Shown: one piece after another, positions 37,115 through 46,430 of the stretch
How the letters are laid out: each line of letters begins with the position of its first letter
Numbering within the stretch: the stretch's first letter is position 1
DNA from: Ottowia massiliensis
GTDB lineage: Bacteria; Pseudomonadota; Gammaproteobacteria; Burkholderiales; Burkholderiaceae_C
DNA length: 64,000 nucleotides
NCBI RefSeq assembly: GCF_900240305.1
Contig: NZ_LT964854.1
Span: forward strand, 806,001-870,000
Direction: 5' to 3'
Made by a program: the position numbers and the translations under genes
The notes under the pieces: generated by a model
What the model saw: only the letters and a program-made list of their open reading frames with translations
What the model was told of the DNA's origin: nothing
The model's database searches: none

Positions 37115-39742
37115 ATGAACGGCATTGCTTTTCCTCCTGATTCTTCCCTCGGCGCCCCCCCCGGTCTGCCCGCCCTGGCCCTCTGGCGCGAGGCGCTGGC
37201 GCGTGTGCGAGAGCACCTGGACGTATGCAAGGCGCATCCGGCCCGCAGCGTGGTGCTGCTGCCCTTCGCGCAGCTGCTGCCGGTGGCGCAAAGCCAGTGG
37301 GCCGCGCTGTATCCCGATGGTTTTGCGCCGCACTTCGAAACCACGCACACCTGGGCGCAGCGCCTGGCCTGCTTCACGCCCGGCCCGTATGACATCAGTT
37401 TCAGCGCCGCGCGCGACGCGCTCACTGCCCGCGACCTGCTGGAAAGCGCGCGCATGGCGCTGCCGCGTGATGCTGCCCGCGACGCCTTCACGCCCTTGCT
37501 GGTGCAGGCAGCCCTGCAAGCGGCTCCGCTGGCCGCCGCCGTGCCTTCGCGCCAGCGGGCGGACTGGGGCCGCTGGGCCGCCGAGGCCGTGCCCGCGCCG
37601 TCTGATGGCTGGCTGGCGCACGAAAACGCCCTGATGCGCCTGGCCCTGCAATGGGCCGCCGCCAGCGACTACGCCACCGACGTGCTTTTTGCTGCGCGCA
37701 CGCTGGAGCAAACGGATGCGCTCATTGCCTTTCATGGCGCGCAGGCCGACGAGCTGACCGGCTCGCTCATTGACTTTTTCACCCCTGAAAAAGCCATTTC
37801 CCTGCCGCTGCCCGCGCCGCCCGCGCCAGAGGCTTCATCCGCCGCAGAGCGCATTCGCCTGCACTCCGTGCCGGATGCAGAAAGCGAAGCCCGGCGCGCC
37901 GCCGCTTGCGTGCTGGCGCACCTGGCCGCCGGGCGCGCCCCCGTGGCCCTGGCCAGCAGCGACCGCGCTCTCATGCGCCGCGTGCGCGCCTTGCTGGGCG
38001 ACCGCCTGAACGTGCGCGACGAAACGGGCTGGAAGCTCTCCACCACCCAGTCCGCCGCCATCCTCATGGCCGCCCTGCATGCCTGCGCCCGCCAGGCCAG
38101 CAGCGACGACGTGCTGGCCTGGCTCAAGCTCGCCCCCGCCGCCAGCGCCTGGCCCGCGCGCGCCGTGCCCGAGCTGGAAGTCTATCTGCGCCGCCATGCC
38201 GTGAGCCAGTGGCCCCAGAGCCTGCCGGAAGACGCGCCGCCCCATCTGGAGCAGGCCCTGCAAGCCATCCATGCCGCGCGCGCCGCCTGCCAGACCCCGC
38301 GCGCCCTGTCCGCTTGGCTGACGGCCCTGCGCGATCTGCTGCAAGCCGCTGGCCAGTGGGAGCCGCTGGCGCAAGACGCCGCTGGCGCGCGCGTGCTGGA
38401 GACGCTTTTGCTGACAGATGCCGACGCCCTGCACGAGCTGCCCGCCGCCCGCCAGCGCCTGAGCCTGCCCGCCTTCACCGCCTGGGCGGCTGACGCGCTG
38501 GAAGCCGCCAGCTTCATTCCGCCTGCCGCGCCCCAGCCCGATCTCATCTTGCTGCCGCTGGCGCAAGTCATGGGCCGGCCGCTTGCCGCGCTGGTGCTGC
38601 CCGGCTGCGATGAAAACCACCTGCCCCTGGCCCCCGAGCCGCCCGGCTTGTGGACGCCGCCGCAGCGCGCCCACTTGCGCCTGCCCACGCAAGCTGCGCA
38701 GCAGGCCGCCCAGCAAACCGCCTGGCAGCACGCCCTGGCCGTGCCTTGTGTGGACCTGCTCTGGCGGCAAGGCGACGAGCGCGGCCAGCCCCTGCTTGCC
38801 AGCCCGCTGGTGCGCCATCTCGCGCTGCAACTGGGGCTGAATGAAACGGCAGACGATCCCTGCTCCACCCGCGCCATTGACCCCGCGCCCACGCCGCGCC
38901 CCGCGCCGCAAGGCAGCGCCCTGCCGGTTGCCACGCTCTCGGCCAGCGCCTATGGCGACTTGCGCGCCTGCCCCTACCGCTTTTTCGCCCTGCGCCAGCT
39001 CAATCTGAAGGAAGCGCCCGAACTCGATGCCGGGCCTGACAAACGCGACTTCGGCAACTGGCTGCACGCCACGCTCCACCACTTTCATGAGCGCCTGAAA
39101 GCCAACCCGAAAGCGGATCGCCCCGCCCGCGCCGCCTGGCTGGATGAAGCCGCCCAGGCCGTCACGCAAGAAAAAGCCCTGTCAGAAAGCGACTTTTTGC
39201 CTTTCTCCGCCCAGTGGCCCGCCTTGCGCGAGAGCTATCTGGACTGGCTGACGGAGCATGAAAAGCAAGGCCATCACTACGAGCGCGGCGAAGAAGATGC
39301 CGCCGCCGCCCTCGGCCCCGTCACCCTGCAAGGCCGAATTGACCGTATCGACCGTATCGACCGCATCGACAGCGCCCCCGGCCAGCCCCCCCGGCGCCTG
39401 CTGCTGGACTACAAAACCGAAAGCCTGGACCGCACCAAGAGCCGCGTGAAAGACGCCGAAGACATCCAGCTGCCCTTTTACGCCGCCTTGCTGCCCGATG
39501 ACGAAGTGCAGGCCGCCTACCTCAGCGTCAGCGAACGCGCGCCTGTCCAGACCGTCGATCAGCCCAGCCTCACCGCCTTGCGGGACGCCCTTGTGGAAGG
39601 CGTTTCGCACGACATGCGCGCCATCGCCGCTGGCGCGCCCTTGCCGGCGCTTGGCGAAGGCAGCGCCTGCACCTGGTGCGCCGCGCGCGGCCTGTGCCGC
39701 CGCGATTTCTGGAGCGAAGCGCCCGCCCCGCCCCGGCCATAG
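37115..39742 (+). CDS. AddB-like PD-(D/E)XK nuclease with probable iron-sulfur cysteines
   Basis: This resembles the AddB/RexB subunit of AddAB-type helicase-nucleases that process double-strand DNA ends. The 875 residues have a degenerate helicase-like N-terminal part without a clear Walker A, and a C-terminal RecB-type nuclease domain. The nuclease core shows GRID (near 740), LLLDYKTES (Asp and Lys of the active site) and QLPFYAALL. Four cysteines, C619, C852, C855 and C861, have the spacing of the AddB iron-sulfur cluster. A 9-bp tandem repeat expands the catalytic GRID region. No AddA-type helicase gene is next to it. Confidence 0.85.
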   Translation: MNGIAFPPDSSLGAPPGLPALALWREALARVREHLDVCKAHPARSVVLLPFAQLLPVAQSQWAALYPDGFAPHFETTHTWAQRLACFTPGPYDISFSAARDALTARDLLESARMALPRDAARDAFTPLLVQAALQAAPLAAAVPSRQRADWGRWAAEAVPAPSDGWLAHENALMRLALQWAAASDYATDVLFAARTLEQTDALIAFHGAQADELTGSLIDFFTPEKAISLPLPAPPAPEASSAAERIRLHSVPDAESEARRAAACVLAHLAAGRAPVALASSDRALMRRVRALLGDRLNVRDETGWKLSTTQSAAILMAALHACARQASSDDVLAWLKLAPAASAWPARAVPELEVYLRRHAVSQWPQSLPEDAPPHLEQALQAIHAARAACQTPRALSAWLTALRDLLQAAGQWEPLAQDAAGARVLETLLLTDADALHELPAARQRLSLPAFTAWAADALEAASFIPPAAPQPDLILLPLAQVMGRPLAALVLPGCDENHLPLAPEPPGLWTPPQRAHLRLPTQAAQQAAQQTAWQHALAVPCVDLLWRQGDERGQPLLASPLVRHLALQLGLNETADDPCSTRAIDPAPTPRPAPQGSALPVATLSASAYGDLRACPYRFFALRQLNLKEAPELDAGPDKRDFGNWLHATLHHFHERLKANPKADRPARAAWLDEAAQAVTQEKALSESDFLPFSAQWPALRESYLDWLTEHEKQGHHYERGEEDAAAALGPVTLQGRIDRIDRIDRIDSAPGQPPRRLLLDYKTESLDRTKSRVKDAEDIQLPFYAALLPDDEVQAAYLSVSERAPVQTVDQPSLTALRDALVEGVSHDMRAIAAGAPLPALGEGSACTWCAARGLCRRDFWSEAPAPPRP
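39341..39370 (+). repeat. Nine-base tandem repeat inside the nuclease gene
   Basis: GACCGTATC, GACCGTATC, GACCGCATC and GAC lie in a row. They encode Asp-Arg-Ile repeats with aspartates at residues 743, 746, 749 and 752, at the place of a catalytic Asp in RecB-type nucleases. Confidence 0.9.
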
Positions 39743-39768
39743 CCGCCCGCCGGAGCGGGCTGCGGCCG

Positions 39769-41319
39769 TTACGGATCGATGGCGTCCATCCAGGCAAAAA
39801 GCTCATCCAGGTCGTAGTCGCCGCCGTGGGGGCGCTCCCAGGACAGGGCGAAGTCCACGACGTAGCTGCGGTTTTGCAGGGTAAGGGCGAGGATGGCGGG
39901 AATGGCCAGCGACATGTCGCTGTCCTTGCTGCCCTGGCGTATGCGCCAGTAGCGCGCCGTCCAGCTGCCCGCCCAGCCGGCGTAGCTCATGGCGTTCATC
40001 TGGCGCACTGTGGCCTTGTCGGCGCGCTGCGTCTGGCCTTCGGGCGCGTGCTCGGCGGAATAGGCGGTGAAGTGGCGCTTGTCATGGCGGGCGTCGCCGA
40101 AAAGCTGGTTTTCGCCGCTGGACAGGTCCAGCGCGTCAAACGCGGGCGGCGTTTTCATGCGGCCCAGGTGGCGCAGGTAGCGCTCAAAGTCCAGCCCGGT
40201 CACTTCCCCGTCCTTGATTTGCAGCCAGCCGAAGGACGAAAGGTTCTGCCCTTCATTCAGCGCCTTCTGCGCCGAGGCGGTCACGAGCGCGGCCAGGTAG
40301 CGGCGGAAGGTGCCTTGGCCCTCGGCGTCCAGCGTCAGCAGGCGGCCGTAGGCGTTCCTGAGGCCCAGGCTGTTGAGATAGGGCGCGAAAGTGGAGGCCA
40401 GCGCGGCGGAAACGGCCTTTTGCTCCGCATTGAGCGTGCCTGCCACGGTCTTGCGCTGCACCTTGTAGTCGAGCATCGAGATGTCGATTTTTTTGTAATC
40501 GTCGATGCCCCTGAACTGCCACTCGTAGGCCGCATCGGCGTGCTCCAGATTGGTGATGGGGCAGTAGGCGGAGACGGCGAAGATGTGATCGCGCTCCTCG
40601 GCTGCGCCCGCCTCCTTCAGGGCGGCGGCGTAATCGTCATGGTTGCCGCTGGCGCCCAGCAGGGCCGAAAGCGCACCGCCCGCGCTCGTGCCGTTGGAGA
40701 TGATTTTGTCGGCGTCGCCGGGCATGCGCGAGTCGTTGTAGCGCAGCCAGCGCACGGCGGCTTTCAGATCAACGATGGCCGCCGGGGCCTTGCCGCTGGC
40801 CTGCGTGCGCCCGCGCGCGCCGGGCGAAGCCACCACGTAGCCCTTCACCAGCGCCATGGCAATGGCGTTGGGCGCATCGCTTCTGGCTCCGCCGTCCATG
40901 CCGCGCGCCGCTGGCGTGCCGGGCTTGGCGGGCATGTAGCCGCCAATCTGGTTGGGCAGGAAGATGGGCGCGGTCTTGGCGTCGTAGCGCCCCACCTGGC
41001 CGCCGTTGAAATAAGCCTCCGGAATGTAGATGTTCATCACCTGATAGTCGCTTTGCGCAGGGCGGCTCACGTAAGGCACGCCCTCCCAGGCGCGCACCGT
41101 CACGCTTTGCCCGCCCGCGCTCACCTGCTGCGTGGTGTAGCGCCCGGCGTCAAACACCAGCGGATCGGCCGCAGGCGCGACAGAAGCAACTGGACCGGCA
41201 ATGGCCTCCGGCGGCTGCCGCAGATCGCCCGCAGGCGCGGAAGAAGCCGGAGGAGCGCTCTGGCAGGCGGCCAGCGCCAAAGCGGCCAGCGGCGCAAAAA
41301 GGAAGGGCAGGCGGAGCAT
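39769..41319 (-). CDS. Alpha/beta-hydrolase lipoprotein, subtype B tannase/feruloyl-esterase-like
   Basis: This is probably a secreted or outer-membrane esterase. The 516 residues begin with a lipoprotein signal (MLRLPFLFAPLAALALAAC). The nucleophile elbow is SNGTSAGGALSALLG (Ser of G-T-S-A-G-G), preceded by KAAVRWLRYND, typical of tannase-like and carboxylesterase-like hydrolases. The region LTLQNRSYVVDFALSWERPHGGDYDLDE near the C-terminus should hold the catalytic Asp and His. Its upstream region carries a family 1 repeat. The substrate is unknown; phenolic esters are a guess from the family. Confidence 0.72.
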   Translation of the reverse strand: MLRLPFLFAPLAALALAACQSAPPASSAPAGDLRQPPEAIAGPVASVAPAADPLVFDAGRYTTQQVSAGGQSVTVRAWEGVPYVSRPAQSDYQVMNIYIPEAYFNGGQVGRYDAKTAPIFLPNQIGGYMPAKPGTPAARGMDGGARSDAPNAIAMALVKGYVVASPGARGRTQASGKAPAAIVDLKAAVRWLRYNDSRMPGDADKIISNGTSAGGALSALLGASGNHDDYAAALKEAGAAEERDHIFAVSAYCPITNLEHADAAYEWQFRGIDDYKKIDISMLDYKVQRKTVAGTLNAEQKAVSAALASTFAPYLNSLGLRNAYGRLLTLDAEGQGTFRRYLAALVTASAQKALNEGQNLSSFGWLQIKDGEVTGLDFERYLRHLGRMKTPPAFDALDLSSGENQLFGDARHDKRHFTAYSAEHAPEGQTQRADKATVRQMNAMSYAGWAGSWTARYWRIRQGSKDSDMSLAIPAILALTLQNRSYVVDFALSWERPHGGDYDLDELFAWMDAIDP

Positions 41320-41451
41320 GGAAGCATCCTTTCAGGGTTGGGCAGACAAAAAGACGCAGGCAAGACCGCACCTTGCCGCGCCTTGCACGCATGGCAAGGG
41401 CCGCAAACCGCGCACAGACAGCCCAGGCCATGCATGAGGCAGACTCTATAT

Positions 41452-41539
41452 AGCTCCTGTATCAATAGCATGATGTCCTAGTGAAATAAGCGCAGAAGCC
41501 CTTTTCAGCCCCTTCAAATTTGCTTCTGTTTTTGATGCA
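41452..41539 (+). repeat. Family 1 dispersed repeat, copy 10
   Basis: GCTCCTGTATCAATAGCATG, ATGTCCTAGTGAAAT, AAGCGCAGAAGCCC, then AAATTTGCTTCTGTTTTTGA. It lies in the divergent region between the esterase gene and ftsY; I see nothing else in that gap. Confidence 0.88.
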
Positions 41540-41653
41540 CCGGATCGGCCATCCCGGGCGGCCAGCGCGCCAGGCGGGCGCCGGGCCATGCGAAGCGCAG
41601 CGCCCTGCCGGGGCCTTCCTAGAATCGCCGCGCACTACAAAGGCTTTTGTCAC

Positions 41654-42000
41654 ATGTTCAGCTTTTTCCGCCGCAAGAAAACCGAAGCCGGGCCTGAAGC
41701 CGGGCCTGAAGCCGGCGCATCTTCCGCAGATGCCCCCGCAGATGCAGCCCCGGCTGCGCCCGCGCCTGAGCCGGAACCGGCCGGGCCGGCCCCGGGCTGG
41801 CTGGCCCGCCTGCGCGGCGGCCTGACGGGCGCGGCCCCGGCATCGCCCGCCTCCCCCGCCGCGCCATCACAAGCGCAAGAAAGCGCGCCGCCCGCTGAAA
41901 CCGCCGCGCCTCAAGTCTCGCCAGTCACGCCTGCCGCGCCTGCTGAAGCGCCGCCCGCAGCCGCCGCCTCTGCGCCCCCCGCCCCCGCTCCGGCGGCCCC
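41654..42000 (+). CDS. ftsY: Signal recognition particle receptor FtsY, N-terminal part only (cut at the N)
   Basis: FtsY docks SRP-bound ribosomes to the membrane. The start MFSFFRRKKTEAG at ATG 41654 and the Ala-, Pro- and Glu-rich A domain with GWLARLRGGL match the FtsY opening in beta-proteobacteria. After about 115 residues the sequence meets the single N at 42001. Beyond it the frame reads antisense to an ABC permease and shows no NG GTPase domain. I read this as a sequence gap or misjoin, not a natural truncation. The identity rests on the short N-terminus alone. Confidence 0.6.
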
Positions 42001-42001
42001 N
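42001..42001. other. Ambiguous base N marking a probable assembly gap or misjoin
   Basis: The only N in the window lies where two genes on opposite strands both break off: ftsY from the left and an ABC permease from the right. The flanks are GC-rich Ala/Pro-coding DNA that is hard to assemble. Confidence 0.8.
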
Positions 42002-42734
42002 CCAGCGCCAGCAGCAACAGCACGACGGCGCCGATCCAGGCCAGGGTGGCGGGCATGTCGAGCTGGGCGCGGCTGGAGGCCAGGGCCGCGCCCACGCCGT
42101 CGGATGAAGCCAGCAGCTCGGCCATGACGACCACGCGCCAGGAGCTGCCCAGCGCCACGATCCAGGCCGGAAAGAGGTAGGAGATGACGTGGGGCAGGTA
42201 GATGTCGGTCACGCGCATGTGCCAGGGCAGGGCGAAAACTTGCGAGAGATCGCGCCAGCGCTGCTCCAGCGTGCGCGCGCCCTGCATGCCGCCCGCGAAA
42301 ACAACAGGAAAGCTGGCGATGAAGACGGTGAAAACGGGCGTGCCGTCGCCCGTGCCGAACCAGAGCATGGCCAGCACCAGCCAGGCGATGGGCGGCGTGC
42401 CCAGCAGCACCGTGACCCAGGGGCGGGCCATCATGGAAGCCGTCATGGAAACGCCGGCGGCCACGCCCGCCACGCTGCCCAGGCCCACGGCCAGCGCCAG
42501 CCCGGCCAGCGCGCGGCGGGCGGAGATGGTCAGGGTGGGCCACAGCGGCCCGCCGCTGGCGGCGAACTGGCGCAGGGTGTCCGCCGTTTCCAGCGGGGTG
42601 GGCAGCACCAGCGGGCCATACAGGCCCGCGAGAAATTCCCACAGGGCCACGAGCAGCAACAGGCTGGCAATGGCCCCCCAGCCGCCCCACAGGTAGCCAG
42701 GCAAGGCGGCCAGCCAGGAGCGCAGCAGCGTCAT
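42002..42734 (-). CDS. ABC transporter permease (NitT/TauT type), C-terminus cut at the N
   Basis: This is the inner-membrane subunit of an ABC importer in the nitrate/taurine/sulfonate class. It starts MTLLRSWLAALPGYLWGGWG at ATG 42734, overlapping the binding-protein stop by 4 bases. About 244 residues are visible, with six spans and the family EAA-type loop (ARTLEQRWRDLSQVFALP). It stops making sense at the N just after TLAWIGAVVLLLLAL, so roughly the last 15-20 residues are missing. The partner ATPase gene should have followed and is not present. Confidence 0.85.
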
Positions 42735-43798
42735 GAAGCCAAAGCAGCCGGAGCCGACGCCGCTGCCGGGGGCTGGTAATAAAAGGCGTCATCCGGCAGC
42801 TTGCCGCCAATCAGGCCGGGCTGCATTTGCGCGAGCTGCTGATAGAAAAACTCCAGCTCGGGGCGGGCCTGGCTGGCGGACACGAGTTCGGCCTTGTCCA
42901 CGCGCATGGCGTCGGCCACGGCTTCGGGCGTGAGCGTGTCGATGTGCTTGACCACCATCTTTCCGCACTCTTCAGGATGGGCCTTGCACCACTGGATGGC
43001 TTCGGCGTGCGCCTGCTGAAAGCGCTTGATGAGCGCGGCGTTGCCCAGCTGCCCGCCCAGCATGGCGATGCCCGCCTGCGGAATGCGCGGCGCGCGCCCC
43101 AGCAGGCGGCCCCATTCGGCCTGAATGTCGATGCCGCGATGCAGCTCCGGCGCAATGATGCTGACCGGAAAGGAGCCGCTTTTGCGCAGGCCCATCGAGA
43201 CGGCCGGCTCGGCCAGCAGGGCGTTGTCGGTGCGGCGCATGAGCAGCAGCTGCATGGCTTCCATCGGCGTGGCCACGTAGCGCAGCTTCACGTCCTTGTC
43301 GGGGTCCATGCCCGCCTTTTGCGCCAGCAGGCGGAAGGTGCAGTCGGGCATGTCGCCCTTGAAGTGCATCGTGAGTTCCTGGCCCTTGAGGTCTTCAATG
43401 CGCTTGATGTTGGCGTCGCGCGTGAGCACCCACAGGATGCCCCAGATGGTGATGCTCAAAAGCTTCAGAGGCACGCCCTTGTTGTAGAGATTGGCGGGCA
43501 CGTTGCTGGGCATGGCCAAAAAATCGGCCGACTTGTTCACGGCCATGGCGCGCAGCTGGTCGGGGCTTTTCCAGGAGACGAACTCCACTTGCTCGGCCAC
43601 ATCGGCCAGCGCCCCGCTTTCGGCCATGCGGATGAGCGGGTAGGACACGGTGGCGAACGGCCCGGCCAGCGTGAGTTTGGGAATGCGCCGGGCCGGTGTT
43701 GCAGCGGGTGTCGCGGCAGGTTGTTGCGCAAAAGCGGGCAGGGCCAGCGCCGCGCCAGCGGCCAGCAGGCGGCGGCGGCTGAGTTTTGGGGGGGTCAT
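42731..43798 (-). CDS. ABC transporter substrate-binding protein (NitT/TauT type)
   Basis: This is a periplasmic solute-binding protein of the NrtA/SsuA/ThiY superfamily. The 355 residues begin MTPPKLSRRRLLAAGAALAL, a twin-arginine-like signal (SRRRLL). The mature part has the two-lobed binding-protein pattern with FVSWKSPDQLRAMAVNKSADF, GILWVLTRDANIKRIEDLKGQ and NALLAEPAVSMGLRKSG. The ligand cannot be read from sequence. The TonB receptor gene 237 bases upstream on the same strand suggests a shared outer- and inner-membrane import route, possibly for a metal chelate; that is inference. Confidence 0.85.
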   Translation of the reverse strand: MTPPKLSRRRLLAAGAALALPAFAQQPAATPAATPARRIPKLTLAGPFATVSYPLIRMAESGALADVAEQVEFVSWKSPDQLRAMAVNKSADFLAMPSNVPANLYNKGVPLKLLSITIWGILWVLTRDANIKRIEDLKGQELTMHFKGDMPDCTFRLLAQKAGMDPDKDVKLRYVATPMEAMQLLLMRRTDNALLAEPAVSMGLRKSGSFPVSIIAPELHRGIDIQAEWGRLLGRAPRIPQAGIAMLGGQLGNAALIKRFQQAHAEAIQWCKAHPEECGKMVVKHIDTLTPEAVADAMRVDKAELVSASQARPELEFFYQQLAQMQPGLIGGKLPDDAFYYQPPAAASAPAALAS

Positions 43799-43908
43799 GG
43801 TGCGTGCCTCGTTAAAAAAAATCAGAACTTCAGAACCAGTCCAGAGCCTGGCCGCGGAGGGAGAAAGCGCCAGCCGGGCGCAGCCCGGACTTGACGCGCT
43901 TACTCCTT

Positions 43909-43988
43909 CTTTGAGAGCAAATTCAGGGCCTCAAAAATGCCCGTCTCGCACATTTCCGCAGGACCTCATGCTATTTGATCCATAGCGA
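43909..43988 (-). repeat. Family 1 dispersed repeat, copy 11
   Basis: In minus orientation: ATCAAATAGCATGAGGTCC, TGCGGAAATGTGCG, then GAATTTGCTCTCAAAGAAGG. It lies between the binding-protein gene and the TonB-dependent receptor gene. Confidence 0.78.
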
Positions 43989-44035
43989 AATAAGCGATGG
44001 CTTTGGAGCGGTTTGGGCCGCCTGCGGACAGGTTT

Positions 44036-46135
44036 TCAGAACTTGCCTTCCCACGATACGCCAAAGCTGCGGCCCGGCGCTTTCACCTCCATGCCTGGCA
44101 GGCCCTCGGCCAGGTGCTCGTGGTAGCGCTTGTCACCCACGTTCCTGATGGCAAAGCGCAGCGACTGCTGCGGGGCAAAGCGCCAGGTGGCGCCGATGTC
44201 CACCACGCCGTAGCCGGCCGTGGCGTCTTCCGTGCCGCGCGCAAAACGCGTGGCCACGCGGCTTTGGCGGCGCACCAGGCGCACGCCCGCATCGGCCGAC
44301 CAGGCGGGGGTCAAGCGCCCTTCCCAGGCCAGCGAAAGCTCGTCGGCGGGCATCTGGAACAGCGGCTCGTCATAGTCGCCATTCGTGCCGCGAATGCGCG
44401 TGTAGGCCGCTTGCAGCCAGTGGCCGGGCAGCATCTGCCAGCGCAGGCCCGCCTCAAAGCCGGTGAGGGTGGCGTGGCCCAGGTTCACCGTTTGCATGCA
44501 GTAGCGCGCCTGCTGCGCGCCGCAGGCGGCCACGGCGGCCGGGCCGGAAAGCTGCATGCCCGTGATGTAGTCGGAAATGCGGGTGCGGAAAGCGGCGACC
44601 TGGTAGCTGAGCTTGTCGCTTTCGCCCTTGAGGCCCAGCTCGAACTGCGTGGCCGTTTCGGGCTTGATTTGCGGGCTGCCCGCGTAATAAAAGCCGTTGC
44701 TGCGCGCGCCGGACTGGTAGCGCTCGCGCAAATCTGCCGCGCGGAAGGCGCGCGAGAGGCTGGCGTAGGGGCGCAGCAGGGGCGCGGCCTCGTACATCAC
44801 GCCCAGGCTGGCGGAGGTGGCGCCGTCGCTGCGGTCCAGCCCCCGGGTGACGCTGCGGTTTTTCATGCTGGCGGCGCTGCCCTTGACGCGGTCATAGCGC
44901 AGGCCCGCCAGCACATTCAGCTTGCCAAAGCGCATGTCGTCTTGCAGATACAGGCCCGTGGCCTGCACGCGGCCATGCGTGAAAGGCAGGTTGGGAACGA
45001 ACTGCGTGAACTGCGGCGGGCGGCCCTGGCGGCTGTCGGGGCTGGCGGCCATGCGCCAGGCGTTCAGGCCGAAGGAAAGCAGATGCTGCGGGTGCGCCAG
45101 CCAGTCGGCGCGCGCATCCAGCCCGTTGGTGGCGAACGTCACGTCGTTGGTGATGATGTCGCGCCCCAGGCGCGAAGAGCGCACGTAGATGGTGCGGTGC
45201 ATTTCCTGCCGGTAAATGCGCGCGTCCACATTCAGCGGATGGCTGCCCGCGCCCTTGCGGCTGTAGCCCACTTCATACAGGCGGCGCGTCTGGCGCGGCG
45301 AGTGGGTGGTGATGGCGCCCACGGCGGGCAGCGGGTGCGGGCGCGTCGCGCCGGGGTACCACACGTCGTCATCGCGGTGCTGCTGCACCGACACGCGCAG
45401 CTGCTGCGCGCCATCCAGCCGGTAGCGGTACTGACCGATGAACGCGCCCGAGTCATAGCCCGTGTGCGCAACGCGGCCGCGCGGCTCCTTGTAATCCTTG
45501 TTGCGCGCCAGCGAAGCGCCCAGCATCAGCGCGTGATCGCCCTGGCTGAAGTTACCCACGCCCGCGCCGCGCAAGCCCCGGCTGGCCGAGTCATAGCCCG
45601 CGCTGGCATGGAACTTCACGCCCGGCTCAAAGCGCGCCTGCGGCAGCCGCACATTGACCGCGCCGCCCAAAGCGCCCGTGCCATACAGCACCGAAGCCGG
45701 GCCTTTCACCACTTCCACGCGATCGGCCAGCCCCAGCGACATGAACGAGGCCACGGCCCCCGCTGGCTGCGCGGAGTTGAGCCGCATGCCATCGACCAGC
45801 AGCACCACGCTGTCGCGCTTGAGGCCGCGAATCACCGGATTCATGCCCTGCGCGCCATCCAGCGAAACGGCCAGCCCCGGCTCGCCGCGCACGGCCTCGC
45901 CCACATTGCGCGCCTGCTTGCGCGACAAGTCTTCGCGCGTGAGCACTGTGGTGGCAATGGGCGTTTCGGCGGCATCGGCCGCGTAGCCCTTGGCCGTGAC
46001 GGTGACAGTGGCCAGGCTGGCGTCATCCGACGTCTCAGGCGGGCGGTTTTCCTGCGCGTTCGGTGCGCTTTGCGCGTGAACATGCGCGGCCAGCAGGGCG
46101 GCTGCGGCCAGGGCGATACGGGAAGGGCGGTTCAT
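44036..46135 (-). CDS. TonB-dependent outer-membrane receptor
   Basis: This is a gated outer-membrane channel importing a scarce ligand. I start it at ATG 46135 (MNRPSRIALAAAALLAAHVHA), with AGGAG about 11 bases upstream, giving 699 residues with a signal peptide. The plug domain shows NPVIRGLKRDSVVLLVDGMR and VEVVKGPASVLYGTGALGGA; the barrel ends in Phe. A FRAADLRERY segment followed by PQIKPETATQFELGLK resembles the FRAP/NPNL region of heme receptors, but the expected His between them is missing. Ligand unknown: heme, a siderophore or a metal chelate. Confidence 0.93.
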   Translation of the reverse strand: MNRPSRIALAAAALLAAHVHAQSAPNAQENRPPETSDDASLATVTVTAKGYAADAAETPIATTVLTREDLSRKQARNVGEAVRGEPGLAVSLDGAQGMNPVIRGLKRDSVVLLVDGMRLNSAQPAGAVASFMSLGLADRVEVVKGPASVLYGTGALGGAVNVRLPQARFEPGVKFHASAGYDSASRGLRGAGVGNFSQGDHALMLGASLARNKDYKEPRGRVAHTGYDSGAFIGQYRYRLDGAQQLRVSVQQHRDDDVWYPGATRPHPLPAVGAITTHSPRQTRRLYEVGYSRKGAGSHPLNVDARIYRQEMHRTIYVRSSRLGRDIITNDVTFATNGLDARADWLAHPQHLLSFGLNAWRMAASPDSRQGRPPQFTQFVPNLPFTHGRVQATGLYLQDDMRFGKLNVLAGLRYDRVKGSAASMKNRSVTRGLDRSDGATSASLGVMYEAAPLLRPYASLSRAFRAADLRERYQSGARSNGFYYAGSPQIKPETATQFELGLKGESDKLSYQVAAFRTRISDYITGMQLSGPAAVAACGAQQARYCMQTVNLGHATLTGFEAGLRWQMLPGHWLQAAYTRIRGTNGDYDEPLFQMPADELSLAWEGRLTPAWSADAGVRLVRRQSRVATRFARGTEDATAGYGVVDIGATWRFAPQQSLRFAIRNVGDKRYHEHLAEGLPGMEVKAPGRSFGVSWEGKF

Positions 46136-46198
46136 CTCGGTCGTACTCCTCATCAAACAAAGCAAATTACTTAAAGTTTATTGAAACTGTTGCGCAAT

Positions 46199-46217
46199 GG
46201 CAATGATTTGTATCAAC
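46199..46217 (-). promoter_or_regulatory. Possible Fur box upstream of the TonB receptor gene
   Basis: On the minus strand GTTGATACAAATCATTGCC matches the 19-bp Fur consensus at about 12 positions, including ATCATT. It lies 64 bases upstream of the receptor ATG. Confidence 0.4.
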
Positions 46218-46398
46218 AGCATCAGGGTCTTGAATGCACAAAAACGCTCGAGCAAGGCCACAAAGCAAGGATTAGCAGCAATTCCCATTCATAATCGCGC
46301 CCTCTCACGCCTGCCGCAGACGTGAAAGGCGGGCCAATGGCCTGTTGCGCAAGGCGCACAAAATTTCCAAAACCACATGGGCGAGCTGGTTTTTAATT

Positions 46399-46424
46399 AA
46401 AACGATTCTTGTTTGGTGTACACT
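46399..46424 (+). promoter_or_regulatory. Possible Fur box and -10 element of a small RNA
   Basis: AAAACGATTCTTGTTT (46399-46414) has AAAC/GTTT inverted ends and a Fur-like core. TACACT (46419-46424) is a plausible -10 box. No strong -35 is seen. Confidence 0.4.
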
Positions 46425-46430
46425 CCCGCC

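Noticed and set aside
42002..42127. Continuation of the ftsY frame beyond the N
   Set aside because: The Arg-rich product is the antisense of the ABC permease gene, not FtsY.
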